DNA from: Lepeophtheirus salmonis
Lineage: Eukaryota; Arthropoda; Copepoda; Siphonostomatoida; Caligidae
Assembly (NCBI RefSeq): GCF_016086655.4
Contig: NC_052140.2
Span: 15,996,001-16,060,000 of the forward strand
DNA: 64,000 nucleotides
Reading direction: 5' to 3'
Position 1 is the first letter of the stretch. Every line of letters begins with the position of its first letter. Position numbers and translations under genes: made by a program. This document shows positions 54,745 to 64,000 of the stretch, piece after piece. The notes under the pieces are model-generated. The model was not told where the DNA came from and searched no databases. It saw only the letters and a list, made by a program, of their open reading frames with translations.

Positions 54745-55315
54745 CAGGAGCATCCACAAGGGGTAGGCTGGAGGTGCTGCAGTCCCCTTAAAAAGGAACT
54801 TTTTTCTTTTTTACACGAATATTTTTTTGGTGAGGATGAAAAAAAAATTAGCTAAATTTTTTTTTTTTTGAAGATTTATTTTCTTAAAAAAAGGTCATTC
54901 AAGCAAATTATGCAACGAAACAACTAAGCAAAAAATTTGATATTCTATGAATAGCTCAGGATTTTTAAAAATTAATTTCAAAAAGTTTAATATTTTTTTT
55001 TAATTTTTAATTTTTTTTTATTTAATTTTTTTTTTTTTTTTTTAATTTTATAATTTTTTTTTTTTTTTTTTAATTTTTTTTTTTTTAATTTTTAATTTTT
55101 TTTTTATTTTTTTTTTTTTAATTTAATTTTTTTATTCTTTTTTTAAAAAATATAATTCTTACATTTTTTTGTGAGCAGCTACAGATTGTTCATTTTTTTT
55201 TTTTCAAAAAATTTAACTTTCTGTAAATAACTGTAGAATTTTGAAAAAAAAGTCAATATTTGAAAAAAACATTCCAAAAATTAATAATTTTTCGTCAATA
55301 GCTATGGATTTTTAC
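54745..55315 (+). repeat. family A repeat, copy 13, with very long A/T homopolymer interior
   Basis: caggagcatccacaagggg starts it. 54995-55145 is almost pure T with aatt interruptions. gtgagcagctacagattg and gtcaatagctatggatttt are the family's periodic motif. The right terminus is unclear. Confidence 0.6.
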
Positions 55316-56051
55316 CATTTGATATTAAGGGGGTAAATCATTAAAGTATTTAGTGAGTCAATGAAACCTTTCGAAAGATTGATTTTCAATTTGTTGTATA
55401 GCAAGATTCTCTCATGGTGTCTGAAGAATGAAATAAATTTATCTGGGAGCCTTAAAAGTTATTTGATTTAGTGGAGGAGGAAAGATCCTGATGGTAGCTG
55501 AGTTGTGTTTTTAAAAGAGACTAATTGTAAACTTGTAGAGGCTTTGTTCGCATAATTTTATTACATTATGGGTAAGCAAATTGATTATTTAATTAAGGGC
55601 AAATAATGTTTTATTATAAATCTTTTAGTATATATTCATCTTGAAATATATTCGTTGTTTAAGAGGATTTGTATTTAGTTTCAATAAAAATACAGGGTTT
55701 TCTATTAAGTTTCGCAAGATTAAAAGAATTATTCTGTAATATTTTTCTTTTTGTTTGCCTTTTATTCCAGGGGCATTTATTCCTGACACCAGTAAATATT
55801 GGTATCATGACAACTCTAATGTAGAATATAGATTATACTGTACAAATAATATCTACCATTACCATTGTACCTACTTATAAATACATAATGTTGATACAGG
55901 CAAAAGTAGCTGTATACATAGGTATATTTCGTAGTATGTAAGTATCAAGGGAGCAATAAGTTTAAAGGGAAAAGTTAGAGACGACATTTTCTTTGCTTTT
56001 GATCTTTTTAATGAATTAAAAACTTTATCAGTTGTAATATATTTATACCAA
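55316..56051. other. intergenic, nothing recognised
   Basis: AT-rich. The open stretch 55871-56074 (-) has no recognisable domain. Confidence 0.4.
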
Positions 56052-56919
56052 GTGGTACATTTTAATCTGAACACTCTGAGTTTTAAACTAAATATACCTA
56101 CAACAAAATATAATTGATCAATTAATAATAGAATTCCAAAAAAAGTAATAATATAAATAGATGTGTGTCTGGACTCTCTTAATCATTAATGTAACCGCCC
56201 TCAGCGGCAATGGTGGCTTCCAAGTGGAGGTGGAACGCCTGGTACCTACTGCAGATGTAATCCTCTGCCAAGGTGTCTCAGTACTGGCGGATAGTGGTTT
56301 TGAGGGCCTCAGTGTTTGGATAACGGAAACTGGAGGCCTTCCTCTCAAAAGTTATCCAAAAAAGGGGGAAAAAAGTACCCAAAAGTTGTAGTCGAGAGGG
56401 TTGGTATAAGGGCTGTAGGACGCCAAATGTGAGAATAAAGAATTTTAAACAACACAAAAGATTCGTTCATAACTGATTCAAAAGAGTCTTGTATCGGAGG
56501 AGAATTTTCTTTTTTCATTGCTGGTGTCAAAAGTGGCCTCTTCACCCACTTCTTATAGCTCTATGGACAGTCTTATGTGAAATCTTGATATCCCTTACAT
56601 GGGCCCTCATTCACTTGAGAGGATTGGCGTGGGATCCAGTTTGGCCTTTTTGATAAATCCCTTTTTCCCCTCCAAAGTTTCAGAACTTGCTCACGGTGAC
56701 CTTGGAGACGCCCAACTGCTTGAAGTGCGAGAATAGAAATTGTAGATCGCATTCAAGTTTAATTTTCTCAACTTGTACGTAAGCCAGAGAGCTCAAATTT
56801 TTGTTTTGTTTTGGTACTCATTGTTTATGATTTAATATATCAAAATATGAATTAATTTCAATCACTCAACCTTAATTTATTATTGAATTAGTTATTATTC
56901 AGATTTCAATTGACCGCCC
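56052..56919 (-). mobile_element. Tc1-type element with terminal repeats (family T, copy 2), internally deleted
   Basis: The inverted ends GTGGTACATTTTAATCTGAA (left) and TTCAGATTTCAATTGACCGC (right) match family T copy 1. The minus strand has FSHFKQLGVSKVTVSK (helix-turn-helix) and ISHKTVHRAI. After a deletion comes NTEALKTTIRQY and a C-terminus ending EATIAAEGGYIND. Same size and same general deletion as the copy at 50998-51866, but with more point mutations. Open stretches on either strand here are fragments of it. Confidence 0.8.
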
Positions 56920-56934
56920 AGTAAATATAGGGGT

Positions 56935-57530
56935 ACCCCAACAACACAAAAGTAATTTTGAACCAAAATTCAGGATTCTGCGACATTTGTATCCAGACAT
57001 ATGTATCCACGACATTTGTACCCACATTAAATAAGCGAGACATTTGTATCCGCATTTTTTATTAATTATATTTTGTCAAACTGCATATTTTTATTAGTTT
57101 TTAATAACCCACATAAGGCTGGCATGACAAAAGTGGAGGGATGAAATATTTATCGTCCAAATAAATGAGGATAGAATTGAGGGATCCTCAAGAAAAGCAA
57201 GAACAAGGGACAAGCAAAGAAAAATGGCAAATATATGTGCAAAATACAATCACATTACGGACAAAAAAGAATATCTATCACTTTTGACTGATTATATGTA
57301 AAACACAAAATTAATTAAAAAATAAATATGTGATGTGAAATCATACGTACCAACTGTAATTACATAGTATATAAGCTTTGAATGTGTTCATATACAATTT
57401 TCATACATATAATCAACTGAAGCTAATTGAGCTAAGATATATGAGATTTGGTACAAATGTGTTGGATACAAATGTCCGAATACATATGTATACAAATGTG
57501 GCAGAATCAAAATTAAGGCTCTGTCAACTA
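56935..57530. mobile_element. MITE with inverted ends built of acatttgtatcc motifs
   Basis: The left arm contains ttcaggattctgcgacattt, gtatccagacatatgtatcc and acatttgtaccc. The right arm (57438-57510) contains ggtacaaatgtgttggatac, aaatgtccgaatacatatg and aaatgtggcagaatcaaaat, the reverse complement in the reverse order. The arms are about 80-90 bp and carry three internal acatttgta repeats each. The middle is AT-rich with no coding signal. The plus-strand open stretch 57378-57617 is generated by the right arm. Confidence 0.6.
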
Positions 57531-58784
57531 GAAAGGTTTTCTGAGAAAAACCCAAAATATCCGTTTTGGGCTTGCATCCACAACAGTCGTGTTACTAGCC
57601 CTTGTTTCATATTATAATATATTTCCCAAAATTAATTCAGCAATTAACAAATCTTTAGTTCTTCCATGTAGGGGCAATAGTTAAACCAATCATTCAAATC
57701 AAGTACCTCCAGCTTCAATCACAGGCTCCAACTAAAATTTTCAATCGCTCATTCTTTTCACGGTTTTTTTTTTTTTTAAATTACGTTTTTAGAGTATAAT
57801 GTCGATTCAGAGCCATATTTTGAAATGCATACTACATACATACATAACTACATAGATAGATAAAAATTAAAGATAATATCAATTGATAAAAAACATTCCA
57901 GCAGTCGAAAGATAAAATATTTATTAAGTTTTTTAATATTTTAGGGGCAGAAAGATTACAGGGAAAAAAATTTAATATGTTTCATATCCAATGTATTTGA
58001 TCAGTATATATTGATTATATTAAAGTTTTAAACTTTTTCTGTTTTTAAAATATTGATTACTTCCTGTCCTTAGTTCAATAATTGATTTAATAATATATAA
58101 TTTCGAAACTTTTTCACGTAAATTAACATTGCATATTTATTAAATATCCTATTAGAAAATTAAAAGTTAAAATGAAAAAAAAAACATCAAAAGCGAAATT
58201 TTTTGACGGAGGATTTTTTTTTTGTTGTAATTTAATATATATTTTTTCTTTTGAATGCTGACAAGGTTTTTATCAATTTTGATTACCTTTAATTTTCATT
58301 TATATAGTTTTTTCATTTCGAAAAATGGGGTCTGAATATAAATTGTAATCGCAAAAACAGGATTTTTTTAAAAAGATTTATATGGCCAAATCTACTGTAA
58401 TTGAAGATTTTAACTATCATTTTCGTTTTTTATGCCTTAAATAACAATAATAAATCTAGGTTTTAGCCGGTGGGCAAACCAAGATCTGAATTTTGTTGCA
58501 TAGATCAATGGATCATTAAAAATAAAAAAATGGAAAGTTCATAATTATGAGTACCTTCAAATGTAGTAAACGAACTGCGTATGGAAAAAACGCTAAACCA
58601 CATATATTTAGAAAAATTACAAATCTAATATCAAAGATGGATTTTTTTTGTTTATAAAACTCAATAAGAACATTACTTTAAATAAAAAAAATCTCAATTT
58701 CTAACAAAAAATATAAAAGTGTTCGATTTTGACTGATTAAAAAAAAGGAAAAACACATTTTTGTTCTAAATAATGGACATGGAT
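57531..58784. other. intergenic; microsatellite
   Basis: A short imperfect (CATA)n stretch lies at about 57828-57862. Otherwise AT-rich, no gene seen. Confidence 0.45.
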
Positions 58785-59255
58785 TCTCAGGGGATCCGCA
58801 CAGGAAGGAATTTTTGCTTTTTACTTGAAATTTTTTCGTCATTCGGTCAAATTATGCAGTAGATCAAAAAATTTATTATTTAAAATTTTTGCCAAGAAAT
58901 TTAATATTTAAAATTTTTGCCAAGAAATTTAATATTTAAAATTTTTGCCAAGAAATTTAATATTTAAAATTTTTGCCAAGAAATTTAAATTTTTGTGGTT
59001 AGCTTTTGATTTTTGAAATTTATATATAAAAAATTAAATATTTGAAATTTAACTTTTTGAACTTTTTATCCAAAACATTTAATTTTAATGAATAAATGTA
59101 GATTTTTGAAAAAATTTAATGTTTGAAAGTTTTTCAGGAAATTTAATGTTTGAAATTTTTTTCAAAAAAAAAATTAATTTTTGGTGCATAGCTGGATTTT
59201 TCCAAAAAGTTAAATTTTTGGATTTTTTTCAAAATATAATCCTGCAGACGCTCTT
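58785..59255 (+). repeat. family A repeat, copy 14
   Basis: ctcaggggatccgcacagga starts it and ataatcctgcagacgctctt ends it, giving good inverted termini. The interior includes a 28-bp tandem array and the gaataaatgtagatttttg motif. Confidence 0.7.
58881..58988 (+). repeat. 28-bp tandem repeat, about 4 units
   Basis: The unit taaaatttttgccaagaaat + ttaatatt is repeated nearly perfectly from 58881, so it is a recent local amplification inside family A copy 14. Confidence 0.9.
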
Positions 59256-59380
59256 GATTGTATTTTTTAAGCATAAACCTAGAAGTTGCCTAAGTTACTT
59301 TTGTTTTGACGGAAAACATATATAAGTTACAATTTACTTGGAAAATTATATTTAAAGTTATTTTAAATTATTATTTCAGA

Positions 59381-59410
59381 TGAGTACTGTTTCACAAATT
59401 TTGGAGAAGG
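59381..59410 (+). CDS. candidate 30-bp coding exon
   Basis: Bounded by an acceptor-like ttattatttcag and a donor-like gttagt, the segment reads ATGAGTACTGTTTCACAAAT... and encodes MSTVSQILEK in phase 0. It could be a very small first coding exon of the gene suggested by the next entry, but its phase does not join cleanly to an obvious acceptor there. Low confidence. Confidence 0.25.
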
Positions 59411-59460
59411 TTAGTATTTAATCTCTTATCACTGGAAAACATATATAACCACCCTACAAT

Positions 59461-59604
59461 ATGGAAGATGAAGACGAAGATCGACAGGATCTAGTTGAAT
59501 ATCTTAAATCCCATCCAGAATGGCTGTATAAGTACTTACTTAAAGAGGATGTTGATCCCAATTGGTTATCTCATGTTGTGGAAGAAAAAATCAAGAAAAA
59601 ACAG
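59461..59604 (+). CDS. candidate first coding exon; possible GAF-type phosphodiesterase N-terminus
   Basis: From ATG 59461 the translation reads MEDEDEDRQDLVEYLKSHPE, WLYKYLLKEDVDPNWLSHVV, EEKIKKKQ, then a good donor CAG/GTTAGT at 59605. If unspliced it stops at 59631. Codon use and the clean donor suggest a real exon. The pattern L-x-x-H-P-E-W-x-x-x-Y-L-L-x-x-x-x-D-P-x-W-L recalls the segment before the GAF domains in some cyclic-nucleotide phosphodiesterases. The similarity is short and from memory, so the assignment is tentative. No downstream exon was found before 64000; repeats fill most of the following 2.5 kb. Confidence 0.45.
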
Positions 59605-59719
59605 GTTAGTTATGATCTTGGGGATTATTAGATATACCAAGGAATGTTCCATACAACGGAAGCGCCGTCTTTTTTTTTCTTCCTTTATTTTTACCAACTA
59701 AAGAAAGGGTCTGTGGTAA

Positions 59720-60192
59720 CTTTACGAAAAATTAAGGATTTTTTTTTTTGAAAAATTCACAGCAGTTCAGAAAAAATTAAATTTTTTTGAATAAAATTCA
59801 AAAATTAAATTTCAAGTATTCAATTTTAATTGAAAAATACAAAGCTGTTTCCAAAAAAGGTTATTTTATGTAAAAAAAAATTCAGATGTTAAATTTTTAG
59901 GGGAAAAAAATCAAAAATTCACAGCTAGTCATAAGAAATAAAATTTATTGGTAAAAAATAGTAAAATTATATTTCAAATAGAACATTTGTTGAAAAGAAA
60001 GTTCAAATATAAAATTTAAAAATTTGAAAAATTAATTTTTTTGGACAAAAAAAATGAAAAATTAAATTAAGTTTCAAATATTAAATTTTTTTGGGAAAAA
60101 AATTAAATATTCAATTTTCTAGTATACAGCAAAATTCCTTTATTGGGGGGGGTCAGCCCTTCCAGTCCACCCCTGCAGACGCCCCGTTAAGG
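59720..60192 (+). repeat. family A repeat, copy 15
   Basis: A/T blocks with aattcacagcagttcag, aattcacagctagtcat; right edge ggggggggtcagcccttcc and cctgcagacgccccg. Lies within what would be the first intron of the candidate gene at 59461. Confidence 0.65.
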
Positions 60193-60229
60193 CCATGACG
60201 TTTATTTGCTTATTTCATTTAACATTAGG

Positions 60230-60390
60230 AATTAGTGATGGGAGGATTCCAAAAAAATCCGGAGGCCTACTTCGATTCTTTAATATTTTAAATAATAGTT
60301 GATAAATACCATTTTGCTATAAATTTCTAAGAATTATAATTGATAAAATAAATTGCCCTCCTTTATTTAATGTAAATAATATTTAAAGTG
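60230..60390 (+). repeat. family F MITE, left-end fragment
   Basis: attagtgatgggaggattcc and gaggcctacttcgattc match the left end of family F. The corresponding right end may be 62200-62272 (gaatcggaatcgaaaatta, gtccttcactacta), which would make one copy split by about 1.8 kb of later insertions. Confidence 0.45.
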
Positions 60391-61368
60391 ACGCCCCGCG
60401 ACCTAAATTTGAGGAATTACGCGCTTTACTCGTTACTCGCCTGAATACTGTATACCCTCATATTACTCGTTACTGACCCATTACCTTTTTGTGGCTCAAA
60501 AACTCGTCAGACAAAAAATCATATTTTTTAAAGAATTATTGAAACTTGTAATTTAAATATTGTTTTTGTAAATTATTTTCCAAAATTAACATAAAAAATA
60601 ATTGAACTTATTTTAATCACGGTTATCAGCGTAATTTAACAGTTTATATACTTATTAATATTCTACCATAGTCTGGATATAACTTATAATCAATATGTTT
60701 TTAGTGGAACTGATCCTTATTAATATGAATGCATATGAAAATAAGATGAAAATAAGACGGCTAATATTTATTTTTTACATATACATCCTTGAAGAGGGAA
60801 AATTGATTATAAAAAATATATTTATCCAATAATAATACATAATAAAATTTTAACCAGATAATTAACTTCAAGTTGTGACTACTATTTAAACAAAGAAATA
60901 TTATGATACTTACTAAGATAATAATACTCCAATACTACTGAAATGCTGCAATTACTAGAGGAATGGAGATTATGTTAAAGCTTAAAATCTCAAGGGTACT
61001 ACCAAATGAATTAGTGAATTAAAAATCAAATTTTACCATTCGAATTTATGTTTAAAGGCAGTCCTTTCCTCAGGCATTTAAAAATATTCATTTATCAATT
61101 ATCATTTTTCTATATTAATCCAGACAAGTTTTTCGTATATACAATGGTCTGAGGAGGACTTTTGAGTGTGGCATTCATTAACTGCGTAATTCCAAGCAAT
61201 CCTGCTATTCTAAAATAAAAAAATCAAACAAAGATTACTTTTCAAACGAACTGAAATTAGTAGTCCACTGGGACAAAAGTCAACAAATTTCTATATAATG
61301 TTACCTATGGGAAAACGTAAATTCTAAATTTCACAGAGAAAGGAAGTGAGTCTTGGAAGATTTACATT
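60391..61368. other. intergenic, nothing recognised
   Basis: 60390-60500 has repeated ttactcgttactc motifs, possibly an eroded tandem or repeat edge. The rest is AT-rich with no gene seen. Confidence 0.35.
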
Positions 61369-61369
61369 A

Positions 61370-62156
61370 GTGTTGACTCGGTCAGGCACCGAATTTTTCC
61401 GGTTCGGTCTTAAGAGATTTTTTTTTTATACCGATTTTTCGGTCTAGACCGTGCTTTCAGACCTTGGACTTATTTTTTTGGTCTCAATTTAAGGACCGAT
61501 TTTCTTTGATCTCATTTATTATGAGATAACATTTTTTTTTCTGGATTAATTGTCATTGATTTTTTTCTAGAAAATATCAAAAGTACATAATATGTTCTAG
61601 AACAAATACGATATATATGTAGGGAACCAGCTCCATCACCAAATATTATCTTCCTCCCTCCATTTTTCTTTATTAATTAAACCTTTTATTATTAAGACGG
61701 GATGATTTGAAAGTACTGTAAACATAAAAGAATTAAATATAAAAGTCAAACATGAAGAGAAATAAATACATTATCAAACTTATTACATTCGACATATATT
61801 GGTTTATTTTACTCGTACTCACACGTACTACAAATCGGTGACCCCTACTACAGACATATAACAGCGGGATCCAAATTAATCCCAACTATCGCTATTTAAA
61901 CTTCGTATTAGGTCATTGTACTTGAAAAAACATGTGATGTCATGTTATAAATAATCAATATGTAAAATCAATATAGACCGATTTTTTTGGGACCGAACTG
62001 GACCAAATTTTTCCTTTGGACCGATCTAGACCGAATTTTTATATGAGACCGGTACATACAGAGCTTTTTTTGTTGGACCGAACTAATTCAGTCCAACAAA
62101 AAATATAACAGTCTCATACCGGTCTAGGATTTCCAGACCAAACCCCAACACTAGTT
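61370..62156 (+). mobile_element. family E MITE, possibly full length
   Basis: Starts tagtgttgactcggtcagg and ends aaaccccaacactag, so the tips tagtgttg/caacacta are inverted. Both ends are rich in gaccga/tcggtc motifs that pair with each other. The roughly 400-bp middle (61500-61960) differs from the copy at 52555 and includes an LTR-like attcgacatatattgg ... atcggtgacccctac, which might be a further nested remnant. No coding capacity. Confidence 0.55.
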
Positions 62157-62809
62157 TACATGTTAGGCTCGAGAAAGAAAAACAGAATCCCAAGTAATAA
62201 ATAATAATAAAAAAGAATCGGAATCGAAAATTAAACAATATTTTCGTAATGTCGTCCTTCACTACTAGTAAGGTAAAGTACTCCTTTATGGCATAGAAAT
62301 TATATCCACTCCCATTACCCCGACTGTTTACTAAATTACCTCATTTGAGTAATTTACCCCTGTTCTCGTACCACTGAATTAGAGGGCATTTTTTCCATTA
62401 GCCTATTAATATAATAGTAATTATATAAAAAATGGAATTGAATTAAAAAACCGTGTAATGAATATCTTTAAGAGTTGGAAGAAATGTATCTACATATTAA
62501 CTAGCGGTAGTAACTTGCAATGACTGGGGTTATTAGACATTGATGAACATACAAATTTTGCTTTAATAATATTAAAGATACACCCCAAAAAATCGTTGGT
62601 GTTAGCCTCCGTTTTCCGCGAGCAAACTCACACGTACACTGGCAAGAAACAGTTTGAAAAAAAAAAATACTTTTTCGTCATTTTCATGAATGTTTATGAC
62701 TTTATCAATATTTTTACTTATATTCGATGAAAATTATTATGAAAAAAATAGATTCATAAAATATTTTTGAATTATTTGTCTGTAAAAATCCAGCTGTTTT
62801 GGCCAGGCT
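62157..62809. other. intergenic
   Basis: 62200-62272 is a family F right end. 62275-62400 has ctcccattaccccgactgtt and aattacctcatttgag, unassigned. 62600-62660 is GC-richer (ttccgcgagcaaactcacac), possibly the eroded terminus of the Tc1 element that follows. Confidence 0.35.
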
Positions 62810-63640
62810 TCATCTCATATATAATGTTTCTCTATGGCGAGTATGATATATTGGTTATCATTCTATCCTGCAGTTAGAATCCATTCCATATGGACAGAGA
62901 TTAATTCGAAAGAAGTTTGTTTTTCAACAAGACAACGGCCCAAAACATACATCCAAGCTCTGCAAAAACTTCTTGGAAAAGGAAGAAACCACTCACATCT
63001 TATCTATTATGCAATGGCCAGCTCAATCTCATGATTTGAACCCAATAGAGCTATTGCGTCTTGACGAGGGAGAGACACAAACTTATTTATAGTAGGAGAG
63101 ATCCAGGATGACCGAGAGACACGAGGAGAAGAAATCACGTGATCCTGATCACATCCTCGTCGCCAATGTTGCGTCTGGACGAAAGTGACGAGGTTCCTAT
63201 TGTTTAAACCAATGAATGAATCCAGGACGACCAAGAGAAATGAGATGAAGAAATGCGTGGAGGAGTAAAACACTTTTTACAGGAACATCTGTATTATTTA
63301 TTATACAAAACCATACTCTAATTTATTTACAAAATACACGACTATTTATAATACGTAAAACACAGTACTTATAATACATAAACGAATATACAAGAAGATA
63401 AGAACATGAAAGGAAATATGAAATACATAACAAGAGCTATTGTGGGAGCATCTAAACAGTAAAGTTTGGGAAAAGTGTCCCACAAGTAAGTGGAGCATTT
63501 TGAAGAATGCATAGAATGATATCACTCCTACCTATCTTGAAAAACTAACAGCAAGAAGGCCTAAAGTCTTTAAAACAGCTATAGCGGCAAAGGAGGATTT
63601 TTTGATGAAGCTAAAGATTTAAACAAAAATACTTTGATTT
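62800..63640 (+). pseudogene. Tc1 (DD34E-type) transposase relic interrupted by an LTR-element remnant
   Basis: The plus strand reads GQRLIRKKFVFQQDNGPKHT then SKLCKNFLEKEETTHILSIM, QWPAQSHDLNPIELL. These are the second and third catalytic blocks of a canonical Tc1 transposase (FVFQQDNDPKHT; WPAQSPDLNPIE). After position 63056 the frame is broken by an inserted sequence and resumes at 63434 with ELLWEHLNSKVWEKCPTSKW, then YLEKLTARRPKVFKTAIAAK and GGFFDEAK, the normal C-terminus. Upstream of 62880 the reading frame is lost; the first catalytic Asp and DNA-binding region are absent. Apart from the insertion, one stop follows SILKNA in the C-terminal part. Confidence 0.9.
63057..63432 (-). mobile_element. 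LTR retrotransposon remnant nested in Tc1; tRNA-Ser-type primer site
   Basis: On the minus strand, TGTTATG at 63432 starts a 266-bp segment ending GACGCAACA at 63167 (TG...CA, LTR-like, with AATAAA-type motifs). One base later comes TGGCGACGAGGATG (63165-63152), a 14-base match to the primer site complementary to the 3' end of tRNA-Ser used by mag-like Gypsy elements. The next about 95 bp to 63057 is a diverged repeat of the LTR's last part (gtcttgacgagg/gtctggacgaaag; ggatgaccgagag/ggacgaccaagag). The insertion thus looks like 5' LTR, primer site and the tail of the 3' LTR. AGAGCTATTG flanks both sides (63047-63056, 63433-63442). Confidence 0.7.
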
Positions 63641-64000
63641 TTTTTACAGATAAATGCTTATACCCATATTGAACCTTAATTTTTCTTCTTCTTAATAGCC
63701 TAATTACTGTGTTACTTGATGATGAAGTCTGATGATTGGTATTTAGAAAAATAAGTCAAATTCAATTTTTTCCCAAACTTTTTCTTGTCACTGTGGCTAC
63801 TAATTCAACACTTAAACGTTTTCTCCTCAATAATAAAAAAATAATAATAACTACTTAACCCCCTCTGCTTGTGAATATCTTTTTTCCGGAGTAGTTAATT
63901 AACTTGCGTTAGACGTTAAATCCAAATATTAAGCAAATAGTATTTCTTGATACACAGATGATATAGACTCAAAATTACACAAATTAATCATTACAACATC
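63641..64000. other. intergenic, nothing recognised
   Basis: AT-rich; the right terminal repeat of the Tc1 element should lie here but no partner could be matched on the left. Confidence 0.35.

Noticed and set aside
55000..55145. possible centromeric or telomeric satellite (long T/A homopolymer)
   Set aside because: No regular unit; it is the interior of a family A copy with family motifs on both sides.
56118..56391. two overlapping 76-codon open stretches on opposite strands
   Set aside because: Both are off-frame readings of the family T Tc1 transposase C-terminus.
58881..58988. CRISPR-like array
   Set aside because: The 28-bp units are contiguous without spacers, AT-only and in a eukaryotic context; it is a simple tandem repeat.

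Overview
The window is eukaryotic, strongly AT-rich, intron-bearing and dominated by decayed transposable elements. It has no operons, Shine-Dalgarno sites or long intact ORFs. The transposases (several Tc1/mariner/IS630 lineages, one THAP/P-element, one hAT), the tRNA-primed LTR remnants and the style of the dispersed A/T-rich repeats fit an arthropod. From memory of the transposase families I favour a parasitic copepod (sea louse, Lepeophtheirus/Caligus type); that attribution is inference, not something the sequence proves.

Layout. 0-8 kb: a mariner relic (minus), a candidate terminal exon (2738-3088, minus) and the first MITE copies. 8.6-9.9 kb: a THAP-domain, P-element/THAP9-like relic that has lost its catalytic core. 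10.5-13.2 kb: a small ORF with a signal-peptide-like start, then a degenerate non-LTR retrotransposon (RT plus RNase H) and a piece of a second LINE on the other strand. 18.3-19.2 kb: an intronless pseudogene of a Cys-loop ligand-gated ion channel preceded by a damaged LDL-receptor class A repeat, the most gene-like item in the window. 19.4-25.1 kb: Tc1 and mariner relics and a hAT C-terminal fragment. 33.8-36.7 kb: three Tc1/mariner relics in tandem, one split by a MITE. 41.4-51.9 kb: further Tc1 relics, a Helitron-like 3' end, and a short mariner derivative with about 90-bp inverted repeats sitting inside another repeat. 53.9-57.5 kb: an LTR remnant with a tRNA-Trp-type primer-binding site, the second copy of a TIR-bearing Tc1 family, and a separate MITE. 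59.4-59.6 kb: one or two plausible exons of an unidentified gene, perhaps a GAF-type phosphodiesterase. 62.8-63.6 kb: a Tc1 transposase interrupted by an LTR-element remnant with a flanking direct repeat.

The spaces between are filled by at least a dozen dispersed repeat families, labelled A to L here. The most abundant, family A (about 15 copies), has hAT-like CAGGGGCG termini around an almost pure A/T interior. Nesting gives relative ages: A is inside F and inside a Tc1 element, mariner and L are inside B, and the LTR remnant is inside Tc1. I see no intact protein-coding gene that can be named with confidence, no CRISPR array, no rRNA and no convincing functional tRNA. The genes do not form a pathway; the biology visible here is transposon invasion, internal deletion and nesting around a few host-gene fragments. 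Repeat boundaries are approximate (about +/-20 bp).
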